Notes: generated by a model not told the origin, from the sequence alone. A stretch of 64,000 nucleotides of DNA from Dromiciops gliroides (GCF_019393635.1 NC_057867.1:2474889-2538888); one strand, 5' to 3'; counted from the first letter of the stretch, positions 24,366 to 36,475 are shown. Program-made: numbers and translations.

Positions 24366-24779
24366 CTTGACTTGCTAAATTCCTCTAGACCTAGTAAGAC
24401 CAGAAAGAAAAGAGGATGATAGAGGTGGGACCATCTGGTGCTGACAACTTTCCAATGGCCAAAAGGGTAACAATGCTTTGAGCGTTAGAGCTTTGTAATC
24501 TGTTGGCTTGTTTTTTTCTTTAGGGATATCTTTCCAAAGCAAATGATATGTTTCTCTTCCGTAGGCTATGAATTCAAGGAGTTCTAGAACTACAGATCTA
24601 GAATTGGAAGGGACCTTCAAGGCCATCTGGTGGGACCTCCTCATTTTAAAGACAGACTGAGAGAGGGAAAGTGGCTCAGCCAGATTCTCGTGACTAATAA
24701 GCAACGGAGCCAGAATTTGAACTCAGGTCCTTTGGCTTCAGATCCAGGTGGCTTTCTGTTCTTTGACAAAGAACACTGT

Positions 24780-25560
24780 ATTAAGAGGTGAGCCCACCCC
24801 TGGACTACAAAACTCTTGTTTCTTCTCTCTTTTCCTCCACTCTCAAGCTCTCCCTTTTCCAATCCATCCTTCCCATAACTACCAAATTCATATTCCTAAA
24901 GCAAAAATCTGGTTATGTCACTCTCTTGCTTAAAAAAAAAATCCTCTCAAGCCGCTTCCTATTGCCTCTAGGAGAAACTACAACTCCTCATTCTACCTTT
25001 ATCAGCCTAATTTGATACTACTTCCTTTTGCCCACTCCATGTTCCAGTCAAACTGACCAACTTGGGGCAGCTAGGTGGTGCAGTGGATAGAGCACCAGCC
25101 CTGGATTCAGGAGGACCTGAGTTCAAATCTGGCCTCAGACACTTGACACTTACTAGCTGTGTGACCCTGGGCAAGTCACTTAACCCCCATTGCCCCACAA
25201 AAACCAAAAACCAAACCAAAACAAACCAAACTAACCAACTTCCTTTTCCTTGAACTTGACATTTCATCTCCTTCCTCCCTGCCTTTGCAGAGGCTGTACC
25301 CATGTCTGAGACACTCTTTCCTCACCTCTACCACTTCGAATTCCTAGCCCTTCCTTTGAGATTCAATTCAGCTGCCACCCCTGTAAGCAAGGCCTTTCCT
25401 GATTCCTCCAATTGTCGTTGCTTTGTCCATCCTGAAATGACCTTGTATTTGCTGATCTGCATATGTGTTGTAGTTCCCCCATAGGAAGGAAGCTCCGGGA
25501 GAGGAGGGATTATCTGGGGTTTGACTTTCTAACACTTAGTAAATGTTTGTTGAGTTGAGC
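24780..25560 (+). mobile_element. L2 LINE 3' end, split by a SINE
   Basis: Forward L2 C-terminus: GCTTCCTATTGCCTCTAGG near 24955, TTGCAGAGGCTGTACCCATG near 25285 and the 3' end AACACTTAGTAAATGTTTGT near 25530. Confidence 0.75.
25064..25230 (+). mobile_element. WSINE1-like SINE
   Basis: Forward full-length copy with a degenerate AAACC-type tail and target repeats GACCAACTT and AACCAACTT. Subfamily ending ATTGCCCCA. Confidence 0.94.
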
Positions 25561-25779
25561 TTCTCGTATTTATTTGCCTCTATCCCAGAAATCCCTCTTT
25601 CCACTGTAGCCACTTTATCTACCTGCCTTCTTCTCCTGGACTTCTAAGTGTTTCTGAAGAAAGTCTGTGTCAACTGGGTCGACTCCAAATCCATTGCTTC
25701 CAGCAGCAGCATTTCTCAGCTTTTTGTGCCCCCTTCATCAGACTCTTAAACCCCCTGGCTCTCAGCAGGTGACTCCCCA

Positions 25780-26150
25780 TCCTGCTTTCCTGGGGGAAAG
25801 GAAGGCACTGAGTGTGGGATCCCTTAGCTAACCTCCATCCATCCTCTCTTCATTTTCTTCTGCCTCTGGGCAAGAAGGGCCCAACCTCCTTGATCTATGC
25901 CCTTGATCTCAGTTCCTCCCACCTAAGGCTTAGAGACTGGCTTTACCTCTTTCTTTCACCTTCTGTCTCTTCCTTTCAACCAGTTCCTTCCTGAATGTCT
26001 ACTCACAATGCTCTCTGGTCATATCCCATCCTAAAAACAAAAGCAAAAAACTCTCCCTCATACCTGCTGCTCCCCCAAGCCACCATCCAATTTCCTTCTC
26101 AAATTTCTTCTTCCTGCCATTTTATTTTCCCCTTGTTCCATATATCATTT
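25780..26150 (+). mobile_element. L2-like fragment
   Basis: Resembles the L2 section around CCTTGATCTATGCCCTTGAT and AAAAACTCTCCCTCATACCT. Diverged and only tentatively assigned. Confidence 0.4.
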
Positions 26151-26159
26151 ATGTTAGAA

Positions 26160-26606
26160 GCATTTATTTTGACCTTGCTGCCAAGAAGTGGGTGCTGTGT
26201 TTCATCACCAGTCCTTTGGAATATGGATCGGTGACTTCAAAGTTATTTGTTTGGACACTCTTGTCCTTGTCTCCTGGTTCTGCTCACTTCTCTCTGTGTC
26301 AGTTTATACAAGTCTTCAAAGAATCTCTGTAACCATCCCCTCTTATCATTTCTTAAGGGACAATAGGTATTCTGTTACATTTATATATAATGATTTATTC
26401 AGCCATTCCCAAGGTGGGCATTCCCTCAGTTTCCAGTTCTTTGCTAATAAAAAAAGAACATTTTTGTACATATAGATCCTTTTCTTATTTGATCTCTTTG
26501 GGGTAGTATCTGTGGTTCAAAGGGTATGAAATTTAGAGACTTTTGGGGGACATATTTCCAAATTGATTTCTAGAATGATAGGCCAATTGATTCATAGCTC
26601 TACTGA
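26160..26606 (-). mobile_element. L1 LINE fragment
   Basis: Antisense L1 with CAGCCATTCCCAAGGTGGGC and AAAGAACATTTTTGTACATA. It stops abruptly at the LTR that follows. Confidence 0.78.
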
Positions 26607-27033
26607 TGTGGGTTTAATTGATCAGATTGATCGTGAAGCATACCAAAGAATTACAAGATTCAGTGACTCAGTTTCCCAAGTTTTATTGCAGTACTGTGAG
26701 TGAGCACAAGGAGGGCACCATGGAGGTGTCTCTCGATTAGGGAAAAAGAAGACAGTTATATTTATAGTAGGGTAAATTGATTATCAGTCTCATTATAATA
26801 ATCTCTACCTTAGGTAGGTACAGGGGAGAGCCTATGCTCATGTGGGGTTCCTGGGGGCTTAAACAAACCCCCGAGGTGGGCACCTTTTTCTGAGGAGGTG
26901 TGTTTTGGGGTTTATGGTCATAAGGTGACTCTGGAGACAAATTTGGCCTTTTCTGCACATGTTATCTAAACTTGCCAAGGTCAGAGTGTCCCTGTGTTTT
27001 TTCATTCTTAGGCCTAGTTTCTGGGTACTAACA
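26607..27033 (-). mobile_element. Solo LTR, endogenous retrovirus (family A)
   Basis: Read on the minus strand it starts TGTTAGTACCCAGAAACTAG, carries a TATA-like CTATAAATATA and an AATAAA, and ends near AATTAAACCCA. No internal retroviral genes are attached. Ends are approximate because no target duplication is clear. It is an old, inactive fossil. Confidence 0.6.
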
Positions 27034-27908
27034 TTTATCAGTTAGAGTTTCTATAACCTGTCTCTTTATGTTTTTCTTTTGTAGTTAAGGAGTTTGGCAA
27101 CGATGAGGACGCCCAGATGTCCCCATAAGATAGGGACTTACTATCCTGGGGAAAGAAGTCACCAGGTAGGGACTTTTATCTGCGAGCTATCTGGGTTCAG
27201 TTCGGAGTTCAGTTCAAGGACATTTTTTCTTCTATTAACCCAGGGTTTCATAAAAAATACTTTTGGATAATAAGGTACCTCCATCAACTCCAGGTGATCC
27301 ATACATTCATATTAACAATCATGAGCTCTTTCTTTATCCACAGATCCAAAAGGAAATTTCTTCCTTGCTTCTCTGATTTGTTTATGATGTGCCCTTATGT
27401 ATGTTATGGGCCCATAGCACCTCAGAAGTTCTCTGGGGTGCATCAAGGAACCTTCTCCTTGAGAAGCTAAACCAAAGGACAGACACACCTAAAGAGATAA
27501 ATGGAACCAGATCCAACTGAGCTAGCTCCGGGACCCCCACCCTTCATTCTAGTCTCCCTCACCCCTGGGGAGGTAAGATTAGGTGTGGCTGCTTCCTTTG
27601 TGTCCTGAGGAGATGGCTTGAGAGATCTGCAGCCACCCCTCATGGAACTCCTCCAGCCACCACCAGTGGGGGATGGTCCTCCCTCACTAAGGAAACTTTC
27701 CACAGTCAGATGGTCACCCCCATCAGTCCTCTATAAAAGTACCTGCCAGTCTCCTGCTCGAGGAGATTGGTATCTCAGAGCCCTGCTCTGTGCCATGCCT
27801 TTTTCCCCATGAGAAGAAGCCCAATGATTTCTTTTATGGTTTCCCTTCCCCTAAATAAATTACTATCTTATTCTAACTGCTTTTGTATGCAAGAGGATGT
27901 AACTCTTT

Positions 27909-28064
27909 TGTTTTTGTTTTGTTTTGCAGGGGGGGGATGGGGGTTAAGTGACTTGCCCAGGGTCACACAGCTAGTAAGTGTCAAGTGTCTGAGGCCAGAT
28001 TTGAACTCAGGTTCTCCTGAATCCAGGGCCAGTGCTTTATCCACTGCGCCACCTAGCTGCCCCC
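27909..28064 (-). mobile_element. WSINE1-like SINE inside LTR (first of pair)
   Basis: Reverse copy with the G-run form GGGGGATGGGGGTTAAG. Preceded by AAGAGGATGTAACTCTTTT and followed by AAGAGGATGTAATTCTTTT. Confidence 0.93.
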
Positions 28065-28079
28065 AAGAGGATGTAATTC

Positions 28080-28248
28080 TTTTGTTTTTGTTTTTGTTTT
28101 GTTTTGTTTGGGGGGGGGGGATGGGGGTTAAGTGACTTGCCCAGGGTCACACAGCTAGTAAGTGTCAAGTGTCTGAGGTCGGATTTGAACTCAGGTCCTC
28201 CTGAATCCAGGGCCAGTGCTTTATCCACTGCGCCACCTAGCTGCCCCC
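28080..28248 (-). mobile_element. WSINE1-like SINE inside LTR (second of pair)
   Basis: Second copy in the same orientation with the same unusual G-run, followed by a third AAGAGGATGTAATTCTTT. Confidence 0.93.
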
Positions 28249-28380
28249 AAGAGGATGTAATTCTTTAAGGAGGAATTCCTAAGGACCCCAAATCCCTACC
28301 CTATTTTCCCCATGACATTAATTTAAGTCATATAGCCAATTTGGAGTTTCCAGGCTACCTTCTAGTTTTCCCAACAGCTT

Positions 28381-29076
28381 TTGAAAATTTGTGTACCATT
28401 GTTCAAATTGCATATAAAAACAATTTTTAAGCTGCTTTTAAAAAAACTTTGAGTTCCAAATTCTTCTTCTCCCTTCCCTCCTTCCCCATCCTGAGATTGC
28501 AAACAATTAGATACAAATTACACATGTGCAGTCAAAGCAAACATTTCCATATTAACCATCTTGCAATCTTGTCTTTGCAGACAAAAAAAATAAAGAAAAA
28601 AATTGTAAGTACCCTTCGATCTGCATTCAGACTCGGACTCCATCACTTCTCTCTGGAGAAGGAGAGCATCTTTCATCATAAGACCTTTGGATTTGTCTTG
28701 GGTCATTGTATTGCTGAGAAGAGCTAAGTCATTCACGGCTGATCATCACAATATTGCTGGTTACTGTGTACAATGCTATGCTTCTGCTCACTTCAGTTTG
28801 CACCAGTACATGTAAGTCTTCCCAGGTTTTTCTGAAGGAATCTGCTCATCATTTCTTATAGCACAATAATAGTCCATCACAATCATAGACCACAACTTGT
28901 TCAGCCATTCCCCAATTGATGGGCATTCCCTCAATTTCCAATTTTTGCCACCACAAAAAGAGCTGATATAAACTCTTTTATGTGATTATGATGGGACATA
29001 TATTATAAGGAATGTAGTAGGACTCCTTTGCTTATTTTTCCAAATAGTTTTATGGTGTCACCCTAAAAATTAATTT
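28381..29076 (-). mobile_element. L1 LINE 3' end
   Basis: Antisense marsupial L1 3' UTR (ACTTTGAGTTCCAAATTCTT) through TCATTCACGGCTGATCATCA to CCATTCCCCAATTGATGGGC. Confidence 0.8.
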
Positions 29077-29090
29077 TAAAAAATCAATAT

Positions 29091-29249
29091 GGGGCAGCTA
29101 GGTGGCGCAGTGGATAAAGCACTGGCCCTGCATTCAGGAGGACCTGAGTTCAAATCCAGCCTCTGACACTTAACACTTACTAGCTGTGTGACCCTGGGCA
29201 AGTCACTTAACCCCCATTGCCCTGCAAAAAAAAACAAAAACAAAACCAA
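29091..29249 (+). mobile_element. WSINE1-like SINE
   Basis: Forward copy with perfect target duplication AAAAAATCAATAT on both sides. Tail of A and C. ATTGCCCTGCA subfamily. Confidence 0.95.
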
Positions 29250-29977
29250 AAAAAATCAATATGATAAAATGAAGGTCTTTAATTGGAACAGAGCAATTGC
29301 AGCTCATTTCATAGCAGATGCTAAGAATTCCCAGAGTGGGGTTGGAAACAGTTTATATGGGGTAACTGAACAGAGGGAGAGAAGAAATTGCCTCTGGGTT
29401 AATTTACTTCCTAGTTTCACCAGCTAAGTTCTTTTACATAACAAGCTGAAAGTGATTAACCTTTGAGGGTTAAGTATCTCATAAGTTCTTAAGGTAAGCT
29501 GTTTTATATAACAAGGAAAAGTACTAGGAGAAAGCTTGGGAATCTCTGGAGTAGTGGATCTACAAAATAATGAGTCTGGAATTGACAAAGTCTGGTCCAT
29601 CCCAGACAATTCTTTGGCCTGGGAAAACAAAACTATGGGAAGTAGATAAGGATTGCTACCCTTGCTTTTAAAATTTTTTTTCCACTTCAGCATACACAAA
29701 AATAAATTCTGCTCCCGCCTCTTACTTTTACTCTGTGTATAGCTTTGCTCCAAGTGTGTTTTTTGTAAACAACATACTGTCAGACTCCACTCTGCCGAAT
29801 ACTTCCATTTTATGGGTGAGTTCATCTCATTTATGTCGACAATTATTACTATGTATTTTCCTCATCCTATATTTCTCTTGTTTATCCTTCTCTTTCTCTC
29901 TCAATTTTCACCCTGCCCCTCCTGGAAAGTGTTTTGCTTCTGTCCACTGCCTCCTCTAATCTACCCTTCCTTCTATT

Positions 29978-30546
29978 TGTTATGGGGGGAAATTGGGTAC
30001 GGGGTTGGGGTTCTTAGGAATTCCTCTTTAAAGAATTACACCCTCTTGCACACAAAAGCAGTTAAAATAAGATGGTAGTTTATTTAGGGGGGGGAAGGGA
30101 AGGGGGGGTGAGGGAAACCAAGAGAAATCCTTGGACTTCTCTTGGGGAGAAAGGCACAAAGCACGTGGCTCTGAGGTACCAATCTCCTTGAGCAGGAGAC
30201 TGGCAGGTACTTTTATAGAGGACTGATAGGGGGAGGGGGTGACCATTTGACTGTGGAAAGTTCCTTTAGTGAGGGAGGACCATCCCCCACTGGTGGTAGC
30301 TGGGGGAATTGGGTGAGGGGTGGCTTCGGATCTCTCTCTTCAGGATACAAAGGCAGCAGCCACACCCAAATTTATCTCCCCAGGGGTAAGGAAGACTGGA
30401 ATGAAGGGTGGAGGTCCCAAAGCAAGCTCAGTCCAATCTGGTTCTGCTTATCTCTCTAGGTGTATCTGTCCTCTGGTTTAGTTTCTCAAGGACAAGATTC
30501 CTTGGTGTGTCCCAGAGAACTTCTGGGGTGCTCTGCTCCCTCAACA
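29978..30546 (-). mobile_element. Solo LTR, endogenous retrovirus (family B)
   Basis: About 569 bp, TG...CA ends, with 4-bp target duplication TATT at 29974-29977 and 30547-30550. In minus orientation it carries TATAAAAG and AATAAA like its relatives at 27402 and 30636. No internal genes remain. Confidence 0.88.
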
Positions 30547-30635
30547 TATTGGTCCTCTATTCTGTTATCCCCCTTCCCTTCTACTTCCCTATAGGGCAGG
30601 ATAGACTTCTATACCCAACTGAGTGTATTATTCCC

Positions 30636-31219
30636 TGTTATGGGAGTATTATGGACCCAGGTTACCCCAGAAGTTGTCTGGGGCGGTCAAGGAACTTTTT
30701 CCTTGAAACCCCAGGAGTTTTCCCTTAAGATCAAGGAAGCTTCTCCTGGAGCTCAACCAAAGGACAGACACACCCAAAGGGTTAAGCAGCACAGGATGGA
30801 ACTGAGCAAGCTTGAGGACCACCACCCTGCATTCCATTCCTCCTCTCCACCTGGATGAGGCAATGCAACAGAAGGGGACACAGAAATCGCCCACCAGCAG
30901 ACTGCTCGGACCCACCACGATGGAGTTAACGCCCATCACCAGATTGCCCACAACCCATCATTAAACTACCCCAACCCACCGCCAGACTACTTCCAACCCA
31001 TCACCCAATAAGGGACATTTTACCCACGCCATCTTAGCCCTATAAAAGGGTGCTCCCCAGGCTAGTCGAGGATGAAAGTGGGTTTTTTTTAACCTTCCTT
31101 CCAGCCAGTATCTCTTGTACCCCAATAAACCTGTTATTTTATTCCTAAATAGGACTTGTGTGAGAGTGTAATTCTTTACAGAGGAATCCTAAGAACCCAT
31201 GTGCTTCCCCCCCATATCA
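30636..31219 (+). mobile_element. Solo LTR, endogenous retrovirus (family B)
   Basis: Begins TGTTATGGGAGTATT and ends CCCCCATATCA, about 584 bp. TATAAAAG at 31041 and AATAAA at 31124-31129. It lies 89 bp from the previous LTR in opposite orientation. No clean target duplication. No internal genes. Confidence 0.85.
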
Positions 31220-31735
31220 CCTCTTTGAGCCAATTCTGACGAGAGTAAATTTCAAGTACTACCTGCCACCACCTCCATCTTTCCCTCCATTGTAAAAGCT
31301 CTTCCTTTCAAGCCTCTTTTATGTGAGATAATTTACCTCATTTTACCTCTCCCTTCCCCCCTTCTTCCAGTGAATCACTTTTTCTCACCCCAGTGAGACA
31401 GACCTTTCCTGCCAACCTTCTGTGTTGTCTTTCACCCTGACCTTTTGTTGGTTCTGCCTCTTCAGAATTCATTTTAAGCCATTATTTTTAAATTGTTTGG
31501 AGTAAAATTTGGAAGAGCTTAGGCAAGTCCCAACCTTTACTACACCATCTTGACTTTGACCAATTCCCAGCCATTTTTGTTAAATAGTGAGTCCTTAACC
31601 TAGTAGCTGAGGCCTTTGGGTTTATTAAATGCTAGGTTCCTAGGTTCAATTATTTGGGGGGAGTTTTGGTACCTGATCTATTCTCCTGATTGACCTCTGT
31701 TTTTTAACCAGTATCAAATCATTTTGAGGATTATT

Positions 31736-32034
31736 GCTTTCTGGAATACTTTAAGATCTGATTCTAGCATACTATCCACCTCCAAAGAAAGAACTGAAGC
31801 ATGCTATTTTAAATTTTCTTTCATTTTTTTCTTTTAATCAAGTTTTCTTATACAAAATGACTAATATAATGTTTTGTATGATTGCACATGTATAACCTAT
31901 ATCTACTTACTGCCTCAGGGAGGGGGAGGGGAGGAAGGGAAGAAGGAATAGAATTTAGAACTCAAAACTTTATTTTGTTGTTGTTGTTTTGTTTGGTGGG
32001 GCAAAGTTTGTTTTTTAAAACAATAAACATTTTA
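31736..32034 (+). mobile_element. L1 LINE 3' UTR
   Basis: Forward marsupial L1 end: ATTGCACATGTATAACCTAT, then TGCCTCAGGGAGGGGGAGG and AATTTAGAACTCAAAACTTT. Confidence 0.75.
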
Positions 32035-32187
32035 GGGGCAGCTAGGTGGCACAGTGGATAAAGCACTGGCCCTGGATTCAAGAGGACCTGAGTTCAAATC
32101 TGGCCTCAGACACTTGACACTTACTAGCTGTGTGACCCTGGGCAAGTCACTTAACCCTCATTGCCCTGCAAAGAGAGAGAGAGAAAA
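32035..32187 (+). mobile_element. WSINE1-like SINE
   Basis: Forward copy ending ATTGCCCTGCA with a GA-rich tail. Confidence 0.94.
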
Positions 32188-33060
32188 GGGAGGGCTTACC
32201 TGGGGGAAGGCCATGTCTAGAGATGACTGTGATGGACGACAAGAAGGCAACAAGAAAATCTACTGGGTTGTTTTTTTCCAAAGATGGTTATATCACCTCC
32301 ACATTCAAGAATTACAAAATGATCTTATCCAACCATAGCCTATTGGCTTTTTACCTTTCCTCCTGCCTTCCCTTATGAAACCCTACCCCTATCAGCCATA
32401 TCATGACCCTTCGATTCTCTCCAAGGCCAGCTCCCCTGCACTTTCTTCTCTTTTCCCCATCCTGACCCTGTGGTGAACCCATTCAATTCTATACTTTCCT
32501 TCTCTCTTGAATCTATTGCGCCATTATCATAGCTATGATTGCACCCTGCCAAGCCTCATCCTTGGATCACTTCCACCTTTGCTCCTACACATGCTGCTGA
32601 ATGAAGGTGGAAAAAGTCACACAGCCATTCTGACTGGGTCCACTACAAATTTCTGTTACGGAACCCAAATGAACCCTCACTTCTGCTGCTCCTACTCTAT
32701 CTCCCTCATCAGCTCACTCTCCCATTCTCTACAGCTCTTCCAAACCTTCTCATCCCTCCTCAAACCTCCCATGGCTCTCTCTCCCCTGAGAATACTGTGT
32801 CAGATTTTACAGGAAAAAAAACCAAGAGCCCATTTACCCAAAGCCCCCTCTTTTCCCCTCTTCTTCACCTCCTGTCATGAATCTGCCTCCTGCCCCCCTC
32901 TCCTTCTTCACCCCCGTCTTACATGATTAAGAGGCCTTAACCCTTACCAACACTAACCCCTCTACCTACACTAACAATCCCATTCCAACTTGTCTCCTCC
33001 AACAGATTGTCCCCTCGGTCATCCCCAACCTCTCCCTGTCTCCTGGCTCCTTCTGTACTA

Positions 33061-33510
33061 TGTAATGATTGGAGCGATGCCACCTGCTGGAGAGTTACTG
33101 TAGGAAAGCTCTGCCATGAGGAGAAGGCGTCTGAGGGCAAGCCATGTGGCTTTTCTTTGGCATCAGGAAGTGACATTTGCTCGTGGGTACTGTCTATCAA
33201 AGGTACCAGCCAATTAGCTTGGAGGTGTGTGTGTGTGTATGTACAGGATGTTCCCAGTTTCACAGGAGGCTTGTGGGATGAAGAAGGGGTGGTTCACTCT
33301 CTTTCATGAGGACTCTTGTGGAGAACGGAGCAGGAGACGCTAGCTCCCCGAGATAGACAGCTGAATGTAGGCCTTTCTCTCTCTCTTCACCAAATTCTGA
33401 TTCTCCTTAATAAATGCTTAAAAGTCTAAACCCTTGCTAAAGCTTCTAATTTAATGGCGACCACTCATTAGATATTTTAGACAGTATAGCTAGAATTTTA
33501 GCCCCTTACA
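33061..33510 (+). mobile_element. Solo LTR, endogenous retrovirus (family C)
   Basis: 450 bp, beginning TGTAATGATTGG and ending CCCCTTACA, with 4-bp target duplication ACTA (33057-33060 and 33511-33514). AATAAATGCTTAAAAGTC supplies the poly(A) region. A GT repeat lies inside. Related to the LTR at 54822. No internal genes. Confidence 0.85.
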
Positions 33511-33664
33511 ACTACCTACAAACATGCTCATGTCTCCTCTATCCTCAAAAAAACCCCTCGCTTGATCCTTCCATCCCTGCTGTCATTGTTTATGCCTTCT
33601 GCCCTTTGTAGCTAAAATCCTTGAAAAGACTGTCTATGATAGGTGCCTCCATGTTCTCTTCCTT

Positions 33665-33827
33665 TCTTTTTTGTTTTTGTTTTTGCTTTTTTGCAGTGCA
33701 GTGAGGGTTAAGTGACTTGCCCAAGGTCACACAGCTAGTAAGTGTCAAGTGTCTGAGGCCGGATTTGAACTCAGGTTCTCCTGAATCCAGGGCCGCTGCT
33801 TTATCCACTGCGCCACCTAGCTGCCCC
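33665..33827 (-). mobile_element. WSINE1-like SINE
   Basis: Reverse copy with a T/G-rich tail and target repeat CTCTTCCTTTC on both sides. Confidence 0.92.
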
Positions 33828-35330
33828 TCTCTTCCTTTCATTCTCTTCTTAACCCTTTACAATCCTGTTTCCAACCTCATCCTTCCCCTGAAACTGCTCT
33901 CTCTGGAAGTTACCAATGATCTCTTAGTTGCCCAATCCAATGACCTCTTCTTGATCTCTCTGTGGCCTTTGACACTGTTGATCACTCTCTTCTCCTTGAT
34001 ACTCTTTTCTCTCTAGATTTCAGGATACCATTCTTTCCCAATTTGAGTCTAAGAAACACCACTGAAGACTTGCCCCTAGTTGGAATCCTAGTCTACAGCT
34101 ACTGGTCTCAGCCTGGGCAGTCCAGGTCAGAGATGCTTCTATTTCTGTTCCCTACAAAATATACAGTCTCACGTCCTCAACAATAGATCCATCACCACAA
34201 ATGCTATCCTGTTATAATGCTTTAGGCCCAAATCTAGTCTCCATGATGGAAGTTTCTATGTGGATCTTCCTGGGGTGGACCCCTTCCACCACTAGCCCAC
34301 TAGCCCTTAGCTATCTCCCTATGCTTACTCAGACTAGAAAAATAATACCCCAGGTTCTCCTTAGATTTCCCAATCACTACTTAGCCTAGTGTTCTTCTTT
34401 GATCTTTGTTGAAGTAGTTGTGGGAGAGAGCTGATTTGCACTACTCCCTCCTATTCTGCCATCTTGGTTAAATTGCCAGACTTCTTGAAAGGATAGTAAT
34501 ACTCACAACCTTCACATCTTCTCTACCAGCTTTCCCCTTAACCCTCTCTAATGTGACTTCTGTTCCCACCAGTCTACTGAAAATGCTTGTAGGACAAGAG
34601 ATTTCAAACCAGGAGGGATCCTAGAGGCCATCGAGGAGGAAACTGAGGTAGTCCAGAGAGTGAAAATAGCTTCCCCATTGTCATACAAGGTTCATACTTA
34701 GGTCCTAAGAGTCCTGGCTTCAAATCCCTGCTCTGCTGCTTACTATCCTGGTGATCTTGGAAGGGGTGCTTCTGTTACCTCCTCTCTAAAGTGATGGGGT
34801 TGGACATGATGCCTCTTCCAGTTCTAAAAGTCTGATCATCCCCCAAAGCCATCCCCTTTCTTCCTCACCTCCTACCCAATGCAATCAATTGCAAAATCCC
34901 ATGAGCTCTACCTGTTTGCCATCTCTTGCATCATTAGCCTTGTCTGTACTCTGCCAGCCCCCACCCTAGGTCATCACCTCTTCCCTAGACTATTGGGATA
35001 GTCTGCTAACTGGTCTCCTGGCGTCCAGCTTCCTCTGCCTTCACACAGCTACCGAAATAACCTTTGGAAGGCCCAGGGCCTACTCATGTCACTCCAGGGG
35101 CCTCTTGGACTACTAATAATAACTCATTTGCATGAAACTCTCAGGCTTACGAAGTGCTTTGATTCTCATAACAACCCAGTGAGGTCAGAAGTGTGAGGCC
35201 CCTTCAGTAGATGAGTAAACGGAGGATCCATTGCTTCGCCCAAGGTCCCATAGCTAGTGTCTGAGGCAAGTTCAAATACAGATACTCACCACCTCCATGG
35301 CTATAGCCATTCGACAGTAATGCCTCTTTT

Positions 35331-35474
35331 TTTTTTGGTGAGGCAGTTGGGGTTAAGTGACTTGCCCAGGGTCACACAGCTAGTAAATGTGTCAAGTGTC
35401 TGAGGCTGGATTTGAACTCAGATCCTCCTGAATCCAGGGCCAGTGCTCTATCCACTGCACCACCTAGCTGCCCC
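35331..35474 (-). mobile_element. WSINE1-like SINE
   Basis: Reverse copy, GAGGCA subfamily, flanked by ACAGTAATGCCTCT on both sides. Confidence 0.94.
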
Positions 35475-36229
35475 ACAGTAATGCCTCTCATGAAATCCAC
35501 ACTTCACCTTGACGTTCAAGGACCACCACAAGCTACATCTGACTTACCTTTCTAGTCTGATTTCATTGGACTTGCCTTCTGACATTCCATACACCAATCA
35601 AACTGGTGTATTCACTTCCCCCCTGCAAGTTGCACGTGTCATCTTCTGCCAAACTGTCTCCAAGGCTTGGAGCGCCTACCCTCCTCACCTCTGCCTCTCA
35701 GCATTTTCAGATCAGTTGCTACCTCCTCCATGCAGCCTTCCTTGATTCTCCCCCTCCCTCAGCTGAAAGTATCTTCTCCCTCTTCAGAGACCCATAGAGC
35801 ACCTTGCCCAGCTCTCTCCTTATCCTACACTTATCTCCGTACCTGTGTAATGTCCCCCTCACTCTCCAGAGAATGTAAACTTGAGGCTAAAGGTGCACAG
35901 TGCCTGGCTTAGAATAGATGCTCACCTACTGTATCAATAACTGAAGTCAATCACCCCATTTTGATAAAGGAGAAGGGAAGTTATTTGGTCAAAGCGATTT
36001 GAGTAGGGTCAAACAAAGGCCAAAGGGTGGCATGGGGAGTCAAGGGGAAGGGGAAGATTCAGAGGTTTCAGCCTCAGCATGGCTGCTGGCCCTTTGTGTC
36101 TCCTCCTTCTCTCTTGGCTCTTTTCCCTGGATCATTTGGGTTCTCGATTAGCCCCTTTTCACCCAGTTTGGCCAGCCAGGTCAGGCCCATCAAGTCCAGA
36201 ATCAGTCAGTGAGTGCTGAAGTCAGACAG

Positions 36230-36475
36230 CATGCCTTGAAATCTTTAACTCTTCCACTTCCTAGTTGTGTGACCTTGGACAAGTCACCACATGTCTCTGG
36301 GCCTCATCTGTAAACTGAGGGCATTGGACTACAATTGTCTGTGAGGTCCCTGCCAACTTTCAATCTCTGTTCCTTGTGTGAACTTGGGTGAGTCACACCC
36401 CTTCTCTGGGCTTCCTCAGTTTCCTCCTCTGTAAAACAAAATGATGGAACACATGGGCTCTGGGTTCCCTTCTAT
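36230..36475 (+). mobile_element. Two MIR-type fragments in tandem
   Basis: Two successive MIR cores (TGTGACCTTGGACAAGTCAC near 36270; GTGAACTTGGGTGAGTCACA near 36380), each followed by a CTCAGTTT or CTCATCTGTAAA-type block. Confidence 0.65.

Larger units (their letters stand above)
27402..28317 (+). mobile_element. Solo LTR, endogenous retrovirus (family B)
   Basis: Begins TGTTATGGGCCC and ends CCCCATGACA, with TATAAAAG near 27732 and AATAAA near 27855. About 570 bp once two nested SINEs are removed. Same family as the LTRs at 29978 and 30636. No internal genes remain. Moderately old, since SINEs inserted later. Confidence 0.8.
27280..28380 (-). mobile_element. L1 LINE fragment hosting an LTR
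   Basis: Antisense L1 (CATGAGCTCTTTCTTTATCC, AAGGAAATTTCTTCCTTGCT) is broken at 27401 and resumes at 28318 (ATTTAAGTCATATAGCC, TTCTAGTTTTCCCAACAGCT). Confidence 0.65.
29660..31735 (-). mobile_element. L1 LINE hosting two LTRs
   Basis: Antisense L1 in three consecutive pieces: 29660-29977, 30547-30635 (CTTCTATACCCAACTGAGTG) and 31220 on (CCTCTTTGAGCCAATTCTGA). The pieces are collinear, so the two LTRs entered one L1. Confidence 0.75.
32330..35945 (+). mobile_element. L2 LINE mosaic, interrupted by LTR and SINEs
   Basis: Long forward L2 remnant. The RT segment FDTVDHSLLLDTLFS is legible near 33967, the C-terminal region near 34840-35110, and the 3' end near 35480-35945. An LTR (33061-33510), SINEs (33665, 35331) and a reverse CORE-SINE (35120-35330) interrupt it. 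Many stops; pieces may belong to more than one L2 copy. Confidence 0.65.

Noticed and set aside
26607-33510. A full-length endogenous retrovirus spanning the LTR cluster
   Set aside because: Sequence between the LTRs is L1, L2 and SINE, and the LTRs differ in family or orientation. They are separate solo LTRs.
33962-34186. Frame with FDTVDHSLLLDTLFS as a host gene
   Set aside because: This is the reverse-transcriptase segment of a decayed L2 LINE.
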